Assembly (NCBI RefSeq): GCF_000768065.1 | Contig: NZ_JRKM01000001.1 | Location: 4,446,001 to 4,510,000 of the forward strand | DNA: 64,000 nt | Direction: 5' to 3' | Source: Aquabacterium sp. NJ1 | Lineage (GTDB): Bacteria > Pseudomonadota > Gammaproteobacteria > Burkholderiales > Burkholderiaceae_C | Shown here: piece by piece, positions 1 to 8,398 of the stretch | How positions within the stretch are numbered: position 1 is the first letter of the stretch | How the letters are laid out: each line of letters begins with the position of its first letter | The notes under the pieces: generated by a model | Told to the model about the DNA's origin: nothing | The model's input: only the letters and a program-made list of their open reading frames with translations | The model's database searches: none | Translations under genes and position numbers: made by a program

Positions 1-1
1 C

Positions 2-598
2 AAAGGCGTGGCCGAGGTGTTTGCCAAGGTCGCCAAGGAACGTGGCCTGGAAGTGGTCAGCCAGCAGTACACCAATGACAAGGCGGTGGACTTCAGCGCC
101 ATCCTCACGGCCATCAAGGCCAAGAAACCCGATGGCATCTTCTTTGGTGGCATGGACCCCCAGGCCGGCCCCATGCTGCGCCAGATGCAGCAGCTGGGCC
201 TGAGCAAGGTTTACCTGTTTGGTGGCGACGGCATCTGCACCGACAAGCTCATGGACTTGTCCAGCGGCGCCAAGACCCTGGCCAACGTGGTGTGCGCCGT
301 GGGCGGTGCCTCGCTGGACAAGCTGCCTTCAGGCAAAGCCTGGCGCGCGCGTTACGACGCCAAGTTCCCCAACCAGTTCCAGGTCTATTCGCCTTACACC
401 TATGACGCGACCATGGTGCTGGTGGATGCCATGAAGCGCGCCAACTCGGTCGACCCCAAGGTCTACGGCCCCAAGATCGTGGAGGCGTCTTACCAGGGCG
501 TGACCGCCAAGGTGGCCTTCGAGCCCAATGGCGAACTCAAGAACCCCGCCATGACGCTCTACAGCTACAAGAATGGCAAGAAAGTGCCACTGAACTGA
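2..598 (+). CDS. Branched-chain amino-acid ABC transporter substrate-binding protein (LivK-like), 5' truncated
   Basis: The reading frame is open from base 2, so only the C-terminal 198 residues are in the window; the true start lies to the left. The sequence reads like the second lobe of a periplasmic-binding-protein type I fold of the Leu/Ile/Val-binding class. It has an Asn-Asp-Lys ahead of 'DFSAILTAIKAKKPD', then 'IFFGGMDPQAGPMLRQM', and a C-terminal 'PYTYDATMVLVDAMKRA' segment typical of LivK/LivJ relatives. It would bind an amino acid or related small ligand in the periplasm and hand it to a LivHMGF permease. No permease gene follows: the next feature is a tRNA. The exact ligand cannot be read from the fragment. 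Confidence 0.9.
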   Translation, partial: KGVAEVFAKVAKERGLEVVSQQYTNDKAVDFSAILTAIKAKKPDGIFFGGMDPQAGPMLRQMQQLGLSKVYLFGGDGICTDKLMDLSSGAKTLANVVCAVGGASLDKLPSGKAWRARYDAKFPNQFQVYSPYTYDATMVLVDAMKRANSVDPKVYGPKIVEASYQGVTAKVAFEPNGELKNPAMTLYSYKNGKKVPLN

Positions 599-642
599 TT
601 TCCGCGGAACAGGCTGAAATCCTTGCTACAATAGCGGGCTTC

Positions 643-732
<90 letters not shown>

Positions 733-737
733 GATGC

Positions 738-771
738 AAACCCCAAGTGAGTCAATCGCTTGGGGTTTTTT
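738..771 (+). terminator. Intrinsic terminator of tRNA-Ser
   Basis: A ten-base stem AAACCCCAAG (738-747) pairs with CTTGGGGTTT (759-768) around an 11-nt loop. The right arm runs into a six-T tract (766-771) six bases after the tRNA 3' CCA. Confidence 0.9.
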
Positions 772-881
772 GCTTTCTGGCCATTTGTCATGCGCGACAA
801 CGGCGCGCTCAAATCGGCTCGCGGTACATTGCAGGGGAGGCCTTATCCAGCTGTCTCCAAGACTCAAGCGCGCGCGCCCAC

Positions 882-2324
882 ATGCTCCACCCGCAAACTG
901 CATTTTTCCTGGCAGGCCTGCTGTACATCGCCTTGCCTCTGACGGCGTGGTCCATCCTGCGGCGGCGGCATGACGGGCGGACGGTGACCCTGTGGTGCCT
1001 GGGCGGCGGCGCCTTCGGCATTGGCACGGCGCTGATCGGCATGCGTGGCATCGCACCTGAGTGGTTGAGCCTGCCTGTGGCCAACTTGCTGATTTTTGGC
1101 AGCTATGCCTTGCGGTCCGCCTCGCTTCGGCGTGAGCTCGGCCTGAGCGAGGGCTATCGGGTGTCCGGGGTGGCCTGGGTGCTGATGAGCGCGCTGTACA
1201 TGGCGCTGCTGATCTGGGTGCCGCTGGATGCGCCTCGTGTGGTGCTCAGCTCTGTGGCCAACACGGCTGGGGGGCTGACCCTGGCCTGGCTGGCGTGGCG
1301 GCTGTTTCGCATCAAAGCTTATCGCAGCGCGGCCATGCTGTCGGTGGCCTACAGCGTGTTTGCCTTGTCGATGCTGGTGCGTGGCGTGGTCAGTGCGGTC
1401 CACTGGCAGCAATTGGTGATCTTTTCCTCTGGCCCGGAGTTCGTCTTCGCGTTTCTGGCGGCGCTGATTGCAGCCTTGTACGGCAACCTGGGCTACATCG
1501 GCATCGCCCTGGAGTCGGCGCGGGAAGTCGAGCTGGCACGCGCCATGGAGTTGAGCCGTGAGCAGGAGAAACGCGAGCAGGTCGAACTGCACTCGCGGGA
1601 GTTGTCCGCGCTGCTGGACGAGCGCACGCAGTTGCTGGCGCACCGCGAGGAGATGTTGGGCGTGATGGCACATGAGGTGCGCCAGCCCCTGAACAACGCG
1701 TCTGCGGCCTTGCAAAGCGCCGCGGCGGTGCTGGCGCGCGCCCAGGATGGGCAGGAGGCCAGGCTGCGGCTCAATCGCGCCAACACGGTGCTGATGCAGG
1801 TGTCGGCGTCGATCGATAACGTCCTGACCGACGCGGTGCTGCTCGATGGCGGTGAGGCCATGGTGCGTCAGGAAACGGACATCGACACCTTGCTCGCCCT
1901 GGTCGTGGCTGACATCTCGCCGGACAGTCGGGCCAGGGTGCGGATCGAGCGCCTGGCCGCGGCAAGAACGGCGGACATGAACGCCAGCCTGATGCGCCTG
2001 GCGCTGCGCAACCTGATCGTCAATGCCCTGGTGTATTCGCCACCCGATGCGGAGGTGATCGTGCGCGTGAGTGACAGCGACAGCCCGCTTGGTCTGAACA
2101 TCGACGTCATTGACCGTGGCCCAGGTTTCGAGCCTGCCGTGCTGGACAAGCTGTTCACGCGTGGCACCCGCGGTACGAGGGCCTTGCAGCCAGGCGGGCA
2201 CGGCCTGGGCCTGCACATCGTCAAGCGCGTCATGCACATGCACGGAGGCTCCGCCCAGCTGGTGCAAAACCAGCCAGGCGAGGCCGTGGTCATGCGGCTG
2301 GTGTTGCCGCAGACCGAGGCCTGA
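882..2324 (+). CDS. Membrane-bound sensor histidine kinase
   Basis: 480 residues from ATG 882; the frame is open further upstream but would run into the tRNA. The first ~230 residues are very hydrophobic, with about seven predicted membrane segments and no obvious periplasmic domain. A charged, probably coiled-coil stretch follows ('ESAREVELARAMELSREQEKREQ'), then a HisKA domain with H-box 'MAHEVRQPLNNA'. The HATPase_c domain carries an N box 'LRNLIVNALVYSPP', 'DRGPGFEP' and 'GGHGLGLHIVKRV'. It should autophosphorylate the H-box histidine. No response regulator lies next to it, so it is an orphan kinase here and its partner and signal are unknown. Its stop codon abuts the stop of the convergent hydrolase gene. 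Confidence 0.88.
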   Translation: MLHPQTAFFLAGLLYIALPLTAWSILRRRHDGRTVTLWCLGGGAFGIGTALIGMRGIAPEWLSLPVANLLIFGSYALRSASLRRELGLSEGYRVSGVAWVLMSALYMALLIWVPLDAPRVVLSSVANTAGGLTLAWLAWRLFRIKAYRSAAMLSVAYSVFALSMLVRGVVSAVHWQQLVIFSSGPEFVFAFLAALIAALYGNLGYIGIALESAREVELARAMELSREQEKREQVELHSRELSALLDERTQLLAHREEMLGVMAHEVRQPLNNASAALQSAAAVLARAQDGQEARLRLNRANTVLMQVSASIDNVLTDAVLLDGGEAMVRQETDIDTLLALVVADISPDSRARVRIERLAAARTADMNASLMRLALRNLIVNALVYSPPDAEVIVRVSDSDSPLGLNIDVIDRGPGFEPAVLDKLFTRGTRGTRALQPGGHGLGLHIVKRVMHMHGGSAQLVQNQPGEAVVMRLVLPQTEA

Positions 2325-4379
2325 TCAGTTCAGGGCGCTGGTGGGTACCACGGGCAGCACCACGCTGGACGGGTAGTTCGGCTCGTTGAGGATGGTGCTC
2401 ACGTTGCCATTCGCGGCGGCCTGCTGGGGCGTGGGCCACACACCTTGAGCCTGGTTGCTGGCGCTGATGGCGATGCGCAGCTTGTGGCCTTTGCGAACCA
2501 GGGCCGCAGCGGGGAACACCTCCACGGGCACCAGCATGGGTTGGCCAGGCACCACAGCCTGTTTCGACGCCGCTGTGAACGGGTGCCAGGGCTGGATCAT
2601 GATGCCCTTGATGTAGCGGGAGCGGGTGGTGTCCACCGCGCGGTAGCTCGCCGACATCAGGCCATTGGTGATCGGCGTGGCACGGCCGAAGATGTCGACG
2701 TCGTCCACGCGAATCGACACCGCGGCCTCGGTCTTGCTGGCCTTCATCCAGATGTCGGCCTGGATCGGGCCGTTGAGGTAGAGGTCGCTGGTGAGCATCG
2801 GTGTTTCGTAGGCCAGTGCCTTTTGTGCGTTCTCGACATACGCGTCATTCGAGTAGCAGGCTTTGGGCAGCAGGCCGGCAATGCCAAGCGACCACTGCAC
2901 GAAACTGATCGAGCAATCGCTGCCATCGTTGAGCGTGACCTTGGCCGTGACGGTGCTGCCGCTGCTGCTCACGCCGTAGGTCACCACGGGTGCCGCTGGC
3001 TCGCTGATGGTGTGCGAGGGCTCGGCGATCACGGGCTTTTGTGCGCTCAGGCTCATGTTGCCGCGCAGGTACATGCGCTGCGGCGTCAATTGCGGATGAG
3101 GCCAATCGGTGGCGCGGGCGTAGCGGTCAGTGCTCAACAGCCCGTAGCCTTGTACGTATTGCGTGACGTTGGGCAAGCTGGCCGCGCCGGTGTTCATGCC
3201 CTTGAGGTACTGGTCGAACCATTGCAACAGCAGCGATGCAGCGCCAGGCGCGCCCTTGGATGTCGCGTTGTTGGCACCGCTCAAGGCGGCTTGAACGGCC
3301 CCGACGTGCGAGCCTGGCAGGATCACCAGCTTGGCGTTGACGTTGTTCTTCAGTTGCTCGTACAGCAGGGGCTCGTCGCGCTGGAAGATGTCGTTGGAGC
3401 CGCCGATGAGGAAGGTAGGCACCTTGATCTTCGAGGCCGTTTCGATGGGCGAGCGCACCGACCAGAACGAGCCGTCGTCCGTGGCATAGCCTGTCACGCC
3501 GGCCAGAGAGCTGTTGACGGTGGGCAGGTACCAGTCGTTGATGGCCGCGATGTGCTCCTGGTTGGCTGCTTCGATCTGGTCGGCATATTCCGGGTGCAGC
3601 GACTTGGCCAGGTCATTGGCCACGCTCAGGGATTGGGTCAGTGGCAACCAGATGCTGATGAACTTGGCATTGAGCAAGCCGCCGGTGCCCACGGTGCCGC
3701 GATAGGCATCACCCATCGGCACTTCGGCGAATACGGCCTTCACGGCAGGGTGCTGCTGGCCAGCGGTCAACAAGCTGGTGATACCCAGGTAGGAGGTGCC
3801 AGCCAGGCCCAGTTGCCCGTTGAACCAGGGTTGCCGGGTGACCCAGTCCACGGCTTCCCCATAGGCGGCCTGCTCGGCTTCACCGATCAAGGCTTCTTCG
3901 CCGTCTGACATGCCGGAGCCGAGGATGTCCACCGCCACAGACACATAGCCGCGCTTGATGATGAATTCGTCCTTGCCGCCCACCAGCAGGGTGTTGCCCT
4001 TGGTGGCAAACGTGCCCAGCAGCAGGCCGGTGTCAATGCGGTAGGCCGTCTGGGTCAGCACGGCCGGGAAGTTGCCGGCGACGGGGTTGCCATCGGCATC
4101 GGCGGGCATGGATACAAACACGGCCAGCTTCTTGCCGTTCTTCATCGTGATGAACTGCAGCGGCAAGGTGGTGATCTTGGGGTACTGCTCGGCCCGCGTG
4201 TACTCCGACCAGGTGCTGCCGGCATTCGTGGTGATGGCCGTGTTGGTGCTGCTGTTGCTGCCGCGCGTGCCCAGGGTGGTGGTTTGCGCCGTGGCCAGGC
4301 CGGCTGCGCCGATCGACAGCAGGGCAGCGACCAGCCCACGGACCACGAAGCGGGTGCCGTTCTCCGATGAAAGATTCAC
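2325..4379 (-). CDS. Secreted CocE/NonD-family hydrolase (X-Pro dipeptidyl-peptidase S15-like)
   Basis: 684 residues. The N terminus (residues 1-32) is a signal peptide ending at 'GLATAQ', so the enzyme is exported. The alpha/beta-hydrolase core has the serine-nucleophile motif 'GTSYLG', an acid candidate in 'GGSNDIFQRDEP' and a histidine in 'LPGSHVGA'. The C-terminal ~220 residues fit the jelly-roll X-Pro-peptidase C-terminal domain of CocE relatives. Family members hydrolyse esters, amides or acyl-peptide bonds; the substrate cannot be told from sequence. An AraC-type regulator lies upstream on the same strand and may control it. The gene ends directly against the histidine kinase gene with no spacer. 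Confidence 0.85.
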   Translation of the reverse strand: MNLSSENGTRFVVRGLVAALLSIGAAGLATAQTTTLGTRGSNSSTNTAITTNAGSTWSEYTRAEQYPKITTLPLQFITMKNGKKLAVFVSMPADADGNPVAGNFPAVLTQTAYRIDTGLLLGTFATKGNTLLVGGKDEFIIKRGYVSVAVDILGSGMSDGEEALIGEAEQAAYGEAVDWVTRQPWFNGQLGLAGTSYLGITSLLTAGQQHPAVKAVFAEVPMGDAYRGTVGTGGLLNAKFISIWLPLTQSLSVANDLAKSLHPEYADQIEAANQEHIAAINDWYLPTVNSSLAGVTGYATDDGSFWSVRSPIETASKIKVPTFLIGGSNDIFQRDEPLLYEQLKNNVNAKLVILPGSHVGAVQAALSGANNATSKGAPGAASLLLQWFDQYLKGMNTGAASLPNVTQYVQGYGLLSTDRYARATDWPHPQLTPQRMYLRGNMSLSAQKPVIAEPSHTISEPAAPVVTYGVSSSGSTVTAKVTLNDGSDCSISFVQWSLGIAGLLPKACYSNDAYVENAQKALAYETPMLTSDLYLNGPIQADIWMKASKTEAAVSIRVDDVDIFGRATPITNGLMSASYRAVDTTRSRYIKGIMIQPWHPFTAASKQAVVPGQPMLVPVEVFPAAALVRKGHKLRIAISASNQAQGVWPTPQQAAANGNVSTILNEPNYPSSVVLPVVPTSALN

Positions 4380-4434
4380 GTTGACTCCTCATTGTTGTCG
4401 TGATCCCTCATGCTAGAAACCGAACGAAGTTCTA

Positions 4435-4462
4435 CCAATAGCCGGATTGACCAACTTATTGG
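4435..4462 (-). promoter_or_regulatory. Candidate operator upstream of the CocE-type hydrolase gene
   Basis: In the 98-bp gap between the AraC gene and the hydrolase gene, CCAATA (4435-4440) and TATTGG (4457-4462) form an inverted repeat 16 bp apart. Two GCCGG direct repeats lie close by. The position, 55-83 bp ahead of the hydrolase start, suits an AraC-family binding region. This is a pattern match only. Confidence 0.3.
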
Positions 4463-4477
4463 CCATGCCGGTTCAGG

Positions 4478-5539
4478 CTAACCCTGATCCTGCGCGAGGC
4501 CTTTGCCCTCACGCCACGCAGAGGGCGTCAGGCCGGACCAGCGCCTGAAAGCGCGGTGGAAGCTGTGGACGGAGGAAAAGCCCAGGGCATCGGCAATTTG
4601 TTTGAGCGGCAGCTTGCCCTCGGCCAGCAGGCGTTCGGCCATGAGGCGCTGGCACTCTTGCGCGAGTTCGGCATGAGAGGTGCCCAGCATGCCCAGCTGG
4701 CGCCGGAAGCTGCGTTCGTTCATGCCCATCTGCGCCGCTGTTTCCGACACCGTTGGCAAGCGGGGAAAAGCGTTGAGCAGCCACTGGCGAACCGCATCGG
4801 CCATGTCGGTGCCGGCTTGTCGCGCAGCCAATACGGACTCCGCGCGCGTGCGGGCCGTCATGTAGGCCACCGGGTCATGGGTGGGCATCCTGAGGTCCAG
4901 GATGGCCGGGTTGAAGCTGATCGAGCAGGCCTTGCGTTCGAAAAGGATGCGGGGGCCGAACGTGCTGAGGTAGCGTTGTTCGTGCCCGGTCGGGATGGCG
5001 TAGGGGAACTCGACCTGGTAGATGTCCGATGTGCTGGCCCCGGTGAACCTCAGCATCTGCACGGCACTGGTGGCCACCTGTTCGGTACGGAAGCGGCCGC
5101 TCAGGCCGTTCTCGATCACGGGGTTCACCATGAGGCAGGCCGTCTGCCCTGATTCCAGCAACTCCACCTCGGCGCGCTCGACCGCCAGCAGGGCAAAGCG
5201 GCGGATGTCCTCCAGCAGCTGGCGCAGGCTGGGGGTGGACAGTGCCAGGGGGGTGATGGCGCCGTACTTCATCAGCGCGATGCTCTTGCCGGCCACCAGC
5301 CCGAAAAACGGGTCGCCGGTTTCCTCGATGGCCGCGGCCATCAACCGGTCGAACAGGTGCAGGGGCAGCCAGTCGCCGTCTTCTTGCAGATCGTCGGCCG
5401 ATTCGATGCCGCACCGCCTCAGGACGTCGCTGGAGTCGAAGCCTTCGACGTCCAGGGTGTAGGCCAGGATCTTCAGGTTGACGGGCGAGAGGCGCATAGG
5501 AACAAAGGGCACGGGCGGCGTGAGCGGCAAAATGGGCAT
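4478..5539 (-). CDS. AraC-family transcriptional regulator (OruR/ArgR-type, Arabinose_bd domain)
   Basis: 353 residues from ATG 5539. The frame extends to a GTG at 5584 and an internal ATG lies at 5497; none has a clear ribosome site, so the start is uncertain. The N-terminal ~200 residues match the effector-binding region of the OruR/GbuR branch ('FGLVAGKSIALMKYGAITPLAL', 'GHEQRYLSTFGPRILFER'). The C terminus has the two helix-turn-helices of AraC proteins ('TVSETAAQMGMNERSFRRQL' and 'LKQIADALGFSSVHSFHRAF'). It lies upstream of, and is codirectional with, the exported hydrolase gene, its most likely target. Confidence 0.85.
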   Translation of the reverse strand: MPILPLTPPVPFVPMRLSPVNLKILAYTLDVEGFDSSDVLRRCGIESADDLQEDGDWLPLHLFDRLMAAAIEETGDPFFGLVAGKSIALMKYGAITPLALSTPSLRQLLEDIRRFALLAVERAEVELLESGQTACLMVNPVIENGLSGRFRTEQVATSAVQMLRFTGASTSDIYQVEFPYAIPTGHEQRYLSTFGPRILFERKACSISFNPAILDLRMPTHDPVAYMTARTRAESVLAARQAGTDMADAVRQWLLNAFPRLPTVSETAAQMGMNERSFRRQLGMLGTSHAELAQECQRLMAERLLAEGKLPLKQIADALGFSSVHSFHRAFRRWSGLTPSAWREGKGLAQDQG

Positions 5540-5620
5540 GTCCGCAGGCCCGCTAGTCTGCGGTCTTTCTGCAGGCCAATACACATCGAACGATCGGTGA
5601 TTTCCCTAGCGAAACCCGTC

Positions 5621-5635
5621 GGAGCTTTAAGCTCC
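5621..5635. promoter_or_regulatory. Perfect palindrome in the AraC / response-regulator divergent promoter
   Basis: GGAGCTT-T-AAGCTCC is a perfect 15-bp palindrome between the divergent AraC-like and response-regulator genes. It overlaps the left half of the TTTAAG direct-repeat box at 5626-5642, so one protein may exclude another. Confidence 0.4.
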
Positions 5636-5658
5636 ACCTAAGTGGGGCGCTGCATAGT
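5626..5658 (+). promoter_or_regulatory. Response-regulator box and -10 of the two-component operon
   Basis: TTTAAG (5626-5631) and CCTAAG (5637-5642) are direct half-sites separated by 5 bp, the layout of PmrA/QseB-type boxes. Ten bases later lies CATAGT (5653-5658), a plausible -10. The same half-site spacing and the same 10-bp gap to a -10 recur at 7688-7720 in front of the lipoprotein gene. Confidence 0.6.
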
Positions 5659-5681
5659 GGTGACTTTCAAGGACAGAGAGA

Positions 5682-6341
5682 ATGAGGCTGCTGCTGGTAG
5701 AAGACGATCACATGATCGGTGAGTCCGTGTCGGACATTCTTCGCGCGGAGCACTATGCCGTGGACTGGGTGAAAGACGGCGCGGTGGCCGACTCCGTTCT
5801 GCACACGGAAGCCTACGACCTGGTCTTGCTGGACCTGGGCTTGCCGGGCAAGGATGGCATCGAGGTGTTGCGCACCATGCGCCAGGCCCGCAACCGCACG
5901 CCGGTGCTGATTGCCACGGCGCGTGACGCCGTTGAACAACGCATTGCAGGGCTGGATGCGGGGGCGGATGACTACGTGCTCAAGCCCTACGACCTGGGCG
6001 AGTTGCTGGCCCGCGTCAGGGCGCTGCTGCGGCGGGCGGCGGGCCGCGCCGAGCCGCACTACGAACATCTGGGTGTGACGATTGACCCGGCCACACGCGA
6101 GGTCTCGGTGGCGGGGCAGCCCGTGGTGTTGTCTTCCCGCGAATGGGCCGTGCTGGAGTTGCTGCTGGCCCGCCCGGGCGCCGTGCTGTCCCGCAGCCAG
6201 CTGGAGTCCAAGATCTTTGGTTGGGAAGATGGCGTGGTGAGCAACGCCGTCGAGGTCTACATCCATGGCTTGCGCAAGAAGCTGGGTGCTGGTTTGATCC
6301 AGAACGTGCGCGGCGTGGGGTACATGGTGCCCAAAGGATGA
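5682..6341 (+). CDS. OmpR-family response regulator, QseB/PmrA-like
   Basis: 219 residues, preceded by an AAGGACAGAGAG ribosome site. The receiver domain has acidic residues 'VEDD' near the start, the phospho-acceptor Asp51 in 'LVLLDLGLPG', a 'ATA' switch threonine and Lys101 in 'YVLKPYD'. The C-terminal winged helix ends in 'EVYIHGLRKKLGAGLIQNVR', the signature of the QseB/PmrA/TctD branch. It overlaps the kinase start by four bases (ATGA), so the pair is translationally coupled. The half-site box at 5626-5642 suggests autoregulation, and a second copy at 7688 points to the downstream lipoprotein gene as a target. Confidence 0.92.
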   Translation: MRLLLVEDDHMIGESVSDILRAEHYAVDWVKDGAVADSVLHTEAYDLVLLDLGLPGKDGIEVLRTMRQARNRTPVLIATARDAVEQRIAGLDAGADDYVLKPYDLGELLARVRALLRRAAGRAEPHYEHLGVTIDPATREVSVAGQPVVLSSREWAVLELLLARPGAVLSRSQLESKIFGWEDGVVSNAVEVYIHGLRKKLGAGLIQNVRGVGYMVPKG

Positions 6342-7678
6342 GGGGGCCAGCCACGCACTCGCTGCGCACGCGCCTGCTGGTCTTCCTGCTGGGGGCGATC
6401 ACGGTGGCGGCCTTGATCCAGGCCATCACCGTCTACCAGACAGCGCTGTCGCAGGCCGATGTCATCTTTGACCGGCACATGCAGAAGATGGCGCTGTCGC
6501 TGCGCTCGGGGGTGCCCTTGTCCAATGCACAGGCCACCGAGGCGTTCAGCCAGAGCCGGGAAAACGAAGATTTTGTTGTCCAGATGTGGACGGCCAAGGG
6601 CGTGCCGCTCTTTCAGTCCGCGGCGCATCGCACGCTGCGAAGGCCGGCCCAGCCGGGCTTTTCGGATGTGAGGACGCTGGACAACCGCATCTTCCGCGTC
6701 TTCTCCGTCAGCACGCCGGTGCAGGTCATCCAGGTGGCGCAGGACATGGCCGCGCGCCGGGACATGGCCAGTGCGCTGGCCCTGCGCACGGTGGGCCCCA
6801 GCCTGCTGGCTGCACCCATCCTCATGCTGATCGTAGGCTGGGTCGTGACGCGCTCTTTGGCGCCGGTGGCCAAGGTGCGCTCGCAGATGGCATCGCGCAA
6901 GGCGGACGACCTGTCGCCGGTGAACGAGGCCGGCCTGCCTGAAGAGATCCAGCCTTTGATCCAGGAACTCAACCTGCTGTTCGGCCGGCTGCAGCATGCT
7001 TTCGAGGCGCAAAAGAGCTTTGTGGCGGACGCAGCCCACGAATTGCGATCGCCCCTGGCCGCGCTCAAGATCCAGGTGCAAGGGCTGCAGCGCGCCTCGG
7101 ACGACAGCACGCGCGAGACCGCCATCAAGCGCCTGGCCGGTGGCATTGACCGGGCCTCGCGCATGGTGGACCAGTTGCTGGTGCTGGCCAGGCAGGAGGC
7201 CAGCGTGGTGGCGGGTGTCCAGTTCGAGCACCTTGACCTGGCCCAGGTTGGCCTGCTGGCACTCACCGATACCTTGCTGGCCGCACAGACCCGCCAGATC
7301 GATCTGGGTGTGCACCAGGCCAACCTGTCCATGATCAATGGGCATGCAGAGGCGCTGCGTGTGCTGATTCGCAATTTGCTGGACAACGCGGTGAAGTACA
7401 CGCCTTCTGGCGGCACGGTGGACCTCGATGTGGCGCCATCGCCTCAGGGCGTGGTCGTGTCGGTCGAGGATTCGGGCGCTGGCATACCGGCCGCAGATCG
7501 AGAGCGTGTGCTGGACCGCTTCTACCGTGTCAGTGGCACGGGGCCGGAAGGCAGCGGGTTGGGCCTGGCCATCGTCAAGTCGATTGCCGACCTGCATGGC
7601 GCCAGGATCCTGCTGGACACCTCACCGCGCCTGGGTGGCTTGCGTGTGCAGGTGATTTTTCCCGCTTTGGCAGAGTAG
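6338..7678 (+). CDS. Sensor histidine kinase, QseC-like
   Basis: 446 residues starting in the ATGA overlap with the response-regulator stop. Membrane segment 1 is at about residues 10-32 and the second at about 145-168, enclosing a ~110-residue periplasmic sensor region. A HAMP-like linker follows, then the HisKA H-box 'FVADAAHELRSPLAALKIQ', N box 'LIRNLLDNAVKYTPSGG', 'VEDSGAGIP' and 'GSGLGLAIVKSIADLHG'. Members of this branch phosphorylate the QseB/PmrA-type regulator encoded just upstream. The signal (metal, pH, catecholamine or other) cannot be assigned from the sequence. Confidence 0.9.
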   Translation: MRGPATHSLRTRLLVFLLGAITVAALIQAITVYQTALSQADVIFDRHMQKMALSLRSGVPLSNAQATEAFSQSRENEDFVVQMWTAKGVPLFQSAAHRTLRRPAQPGFSDVRTLDNRIFRVFSVSTPVQVIQVAQDMAARRDMASALALRTVGPSLLAAPILMLIVGWVVTRSLAPVAKVRSQMASRKADDLSPVNEAGLPEEIQPLIQELNLLFGRLQHAFEAQKSFVADAAHELRSPLAALKIQVQGLQRASDDSTRETAIKRLAGGIDRASRMVDQLLVLARQEASVVAGVQFEHLDLAQVGLLALTDTLLAAQTRQIDLGVHQANLSMINGHAEALRVLIRNLLDNAVKYTPSGGTVDLDVAPSPQGVVVSVEDSGAGIPAADRERVLDRFYRVSGTGPEGSGLGLAIVKSIADLHGARILLDTSPRLGGLRVQVIFPALAE

Positions 7679-7687
7679 GGCGGGTTT

Positions 7688-7720
7688 TTTAAGGTTCGTC
7701 TAAGTGTTATTGCTGACAAT
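7688..7720 (+). promoter_or_regulatory. Second copy of the response-regulator box, ahead of the Pal-like lipoprotein gene
   Basis: TTTAAG (7688-7693), five bases, TCTAAG (7699-7704), ten bases, then GACAAT (7715-7720). Half-sites, spacing and distance to the -10 match the box at 5626-5658. It begins ten bases after the kinase stop codon. Confidence 0.6.
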
Positions 7721-7780
7721 CCAGTAACAGCCCGTATGAATAACGGGCGCCTTGATTTGTTCTTCACATCAAAGGACACC

Positions 7781-8326
7781 ATGCGTTTCTCTTTCATTGC
7801 CCTGGCATCCGTTGCCACCTTGCTGGCCGCTTGCAGCAGCAGGCCCCCTTTGACTGCACAAGCCCCGGCGGCGTCGGCTGTTGCACCTCAGAAGACCGCT
7901 TCTGCCAGCGCGCAAGGCAACTCGGTCAACCAGGCTCAACTGGATGCCGAGAAGCTGGCCGCTCAAGTTCGCCAGCAGCGAGCTGATCTCAACGCCAGCC
8001 AGGTGCTGTTCGATTTCGATGACTACCGCGTCAAGTCTGACTACACGGACATGCTGCAAAAGCAGGCCCAGTTCATGAAGGCGCAGGGCATCGACAAGCT
8101 GGTGCTGCAAGGCAACTCCGACGAGCGCGGCGGTGCCGAGTACAACCTGGCCCTGGGTCAGAAGCGCGCAGACGCGGTGCGCAAGGCCCTGGTGTTGCTG
8201 GGCGCGCCTGAAGACCGCATCGAGACGATCAGCTTCGGCAAGGAAAAGCCCAAGGCCACTTGCCACGAAGAGTCCTGCTGGTCGCAAAACCGTCGCGTGG
8301 ATTTCGTTCACAGCGACAAGCACTGA
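7781..8326 (+). CDS. OmpA-family lipoprotein, Pal-like
   Basis: 181 residues from ATG 7781, chosen over ATG 7736 because AAGGA lies five to six bases upstream and because it puts the lipoprotein signal at the N terminus. The lipobox is 'LLAAC' with the lipidated Cys near residue 19. An Ala/Gln-rich linker follows, then an OmpA-like peptidoglycan-binding domain with 'VLFDFDDYRVKSDY', 'NSDERGGAEYNLALGQKRAD' and 'SQNRRVDF'. The fold anchors the outer membrane to the cell wall. Pal is normally encoded beside tolB; no tol genes are nearby, so this may be a Pal paralogue under the adjacent two-component system. Confidence 0.88.
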   Translation: MRFSFIALASVATLLAACSSRPPLTAQAPAASAVAPQKTASASAQGNSVNQAQLDAEKLAAQVRQQRADLNASQVLFDFDDYRVKSDYTDMLQKQAQFMKAQGIDKLVLQGNSDERGGAEYNLALGQKRADAVRKALVLLGAPEDRIETISFGKEKPKATCHEESCWSQNRRVDFVHSDKH

Positions 8327-8330
8327 CACA

Positions 8331-8398
8331 GTGTTGTCATGTTGGCGTTGCAAAGTGTCGAGACCTTTATCTTGATTTTTTTGCAACATGACCAACAC
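8331..8398 (+). promoter_or_regulatory. Inverted repeat folding over the pstS start codon
   Basis: GTCATGTTG (8336-8344) pairs with CAACATGAC (8384-8392). The stem extends through GTGTT/AACAC to 14 bp with one bulged C at 8393, and the loop is 39 nt. The right arm contains the ATG at 8388. It could hide the start in the mRNA or act as a DNA operator; the sequence alone does not say which. Confidence 0.45.

Noticed and set aside
864..2267. 467-codon minus-strand frame opposite the first histidine kinase
   Set aside because: Gln/His/Arg-rich translation without domains, while the plus-strand frame has complete kinase motifs.
2445..3908. 487-codon plus-strand frame opposite the CocE-type hydrolase
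   Set aside because: Composition and lack of motifs mark it as a shadow; the minus-strand protein has a signal peptide and hydrolase motifs.
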